Part shown: piece after piece, positions 58,445 through 60,000 of the stretch
Position numbering within the stretch: position 1 is the stretch's first letter
How the letters are laid out: every line of letters starts with the position of its first letter
Origin: Symsagittifera roscoffensis
Lineage: Eukaryota; Xenacoelomorpha; Acoela; Convolutidae
NCBI RefSeq assembly: GCF_963678635.1
Contig: NC_087067.1
Location: 51,702,233 to 51,762,232, forward strand
DNA length: 60,000 bases
Direction of reading: 5' to 3'
The notes under the pieces: model-generated
Told to the model about the DNA's origin: nothing
Databases searched by the model: none
What the model saw: the letters and a program-made list of their open reading frames with translations, nothing else
Translations under genes and position numbers: made by a program

Positions 58445-60000
58445 TCAGATGATTTTCGGTGCCATTTTTTCCTCCATTTGGGAAACAGGCGTTTGAAATT
58501 GCGGAAATTGGTCAGATTGTTGCTGCTGCTGTTGTTCGGTCACTAACTTGTTCAAATCACATACAAATTTGTACACATATCTTTTGCCCTGTGTCTTTGT
58601 GATGATCTTCTTGTCGTAGTAGTACCTGAGCCCACGTGACAGTTTCTCGTAGTTCATTTTGGGTTTGTTTTTCCTGCACCCCCACAGACGGGCCACTTCG
58701 TCCGGGTCGTGCAGTTTGAACTCGTAGGCGTCGCCCGTCCACGAGATGATGGGCTCTTTCGATGGGTCCATCAGAAGCTCCAACAGAAACTGCCACAGCT
58801 GAATTGGACCAGTTCCTGAAGAGTAATAAGGATTCATTTATCTCAAAACTGGACATCTTTTAAATATTTCTTTACTTTTTTTGCTTTTTTCTGAATTACA
58901 TTTTTGGGTGCAGTACAAAAATTAATCGGGTGTTTTTTATATCGGGAAGCACTCTTCGGGGGAAAATTAGTTGAAAAATATGGGAAAAATTGAACAATAA
59001 AAAATGCTCTATTTCTAAACTGCACTTACCGCAGTTGTTGTTTCCATTAGGCGAGTTTGTCTGGTGTGGCTGTCTAGTGTGGTCGTATGGGTCCATAGTG
59101 TGATGACCATAGAGGGAGGCTGGGTACCCTAAGCCCCCGAAGTCCACAGTCGAGTGGACAGGAGGGGGAGGGGCCATTCCACCCACTGCTGACCTCCTCT
59201 GGGCTACTGCTGCTGGTGGTGGGGGGTGCATACCTGTTGGTCCAATCAGACCGGGGTATTGTGCGAAGAGCATGTCTGAAGGTGTGATGTACTCGTACTT
59301 GCCTAAAAACATTTCAAATAAAATCATATGTCATTTTCAAACTTATCATTCAATTCTAAACAATTTTATGGATGAACTGTGAAAGAGCAATGAATGCAAA
59401 GTTTTGGCAATAATTCAAAATGCTGTTCAGTTATTACGTTTCAAAGCTTTTTATAATCATTGATGTTTCCATAGAAACCATGATGCATTGGTTTGCCAAT
59501 TTGAGAATTCGAATAGAAATTTTAATAACTTGGAAAAAAATGACTTACATGGTGTGCATGGTTGGTTTGAGAAGTTTATAATTTGTGACGCTGAGTTCGG
59601 TGCTGCTGTTGACGTGAGACTACCACCTCCTACTGACTGTCCCCCTCCCCCTCCCCCTCCCGAATGGTGATGCATGTGATGAATGTGATGATTGTTGTGC
59701 TGAGTGTGGTTGCTCTGAGAAGCCGCCAAGAAAGACGCCGCCGCTACTTCGTCAAAGTTCGCCTCGTTTGTAGAATTGTACTCTTGGATTGCGAGCGAGT
59801 GGTAGTCTATACCCGAAGCATCACAGGGTGAACTTGAATCGTTCGCTAGTATATTAGAGTGTGATGAGTTGGGTGTGCTTGTCATGAACTCAGGTGCTCC
59901 TGCAATTAACATCGGCAGTCGACCTGAATTTGACTGTTCAAAGGACGACATGTTGTTGTTCATCGGGGGTGATTTTTGCCCGTAGTTCGGGCAGGGGGTT
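58445..60000 (-). CDS. ETS-domain transcription factor, ETS1/2 (Pointed) group, 3' part
   Basis: Three exons on the minus strand are visible: 60000-59549, 59302-59030 and 58815-58445. All junctions have consensus GTAAGT donors and good acceptors, and both introns (246 and 214 bp) interrupt codons after the first base. About 364 residues are seen. The frame is open to the window edge, so the true start lies outside; the Met at 59963 is probably internal. The first exon is rich in N, S, H and G with a His-rich patch. The second is Pro-rich ([17 protein letters not shown]). The last carries the DNA-binding ETS domain: [33 protein letters not shown], then [20 protein letters not shown]. The three Trp residues and the RGLR recognition-helix arginines are present. 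The sequence fits the ETS1/2 group best. A PNT/SAM domain is not in view, and the tail after the ETS domain is short and Gln-rich. Confidence 0.9.

Overview
The window is nuclear DNA of an animal, most likely an invertebrate. It is strongly AT-rich and gene-poor. Its three host genes have GT-AG introns: an ETS-domain transcription factor (minus strand, running off the right edge), a G-protein gamma subunit of the GNG13/Ggamma30A type, and a probable small secreted peptide. There are no operons or ribosome-binding sites, and retrotransposons and MITEs are dense. The species cannot be named from this sequence.

Layout. 1-467: unique AT-rich DNA. 468-11548: copy A of a large direct duplication, ending at a run of 200 N (11549-11748). 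About 12127-16370: a BEL/Pao retrotransposon relic that has lost protease and reverse transcriptase. 18072-21981: a two-exon candidate secreted-peptide gene whose 3.7 kb intron is full of MITEs and fold-back elements. 22247-24158: more MITEs. 24159-34721: an element with terminal inverted repeats (TIRs) carrying about 39 tandem copies of a ~259 bp unit. 34896-35219: a short member of the same family without the array, in opposite orientation. 35564-45408: copy B of the duplication. 46322-46764: the G-gamma gene. 49394-55246: a nearly full-length but multiply frameshifted Ty3/gypsy element with 258 bp LTRs and a 4 bp target duplication. 55251-58350: unique intergenic DNA. 58445-60000: the ETS gene.

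The host genes look independent of each other; the rest of the window is mainly a record of repeat turnover. Copies A and B date some events. One MITE is shared by both copies, so it predates the duplication. Another is in A while B keeps the empty site. An inverted arm is only in A, and a ~195 bp tandem duplication only in B.

The most striking feature is the pair at 24.2-35.2 kb: a short TIR element beside a relative whose interior has grown into a 10 kb satellite with higher-order periodicity. This looks like satellite DNA born inside a MITE. All comparisons were made by eye. Identities, boundaries and family names need alignment and database searches.
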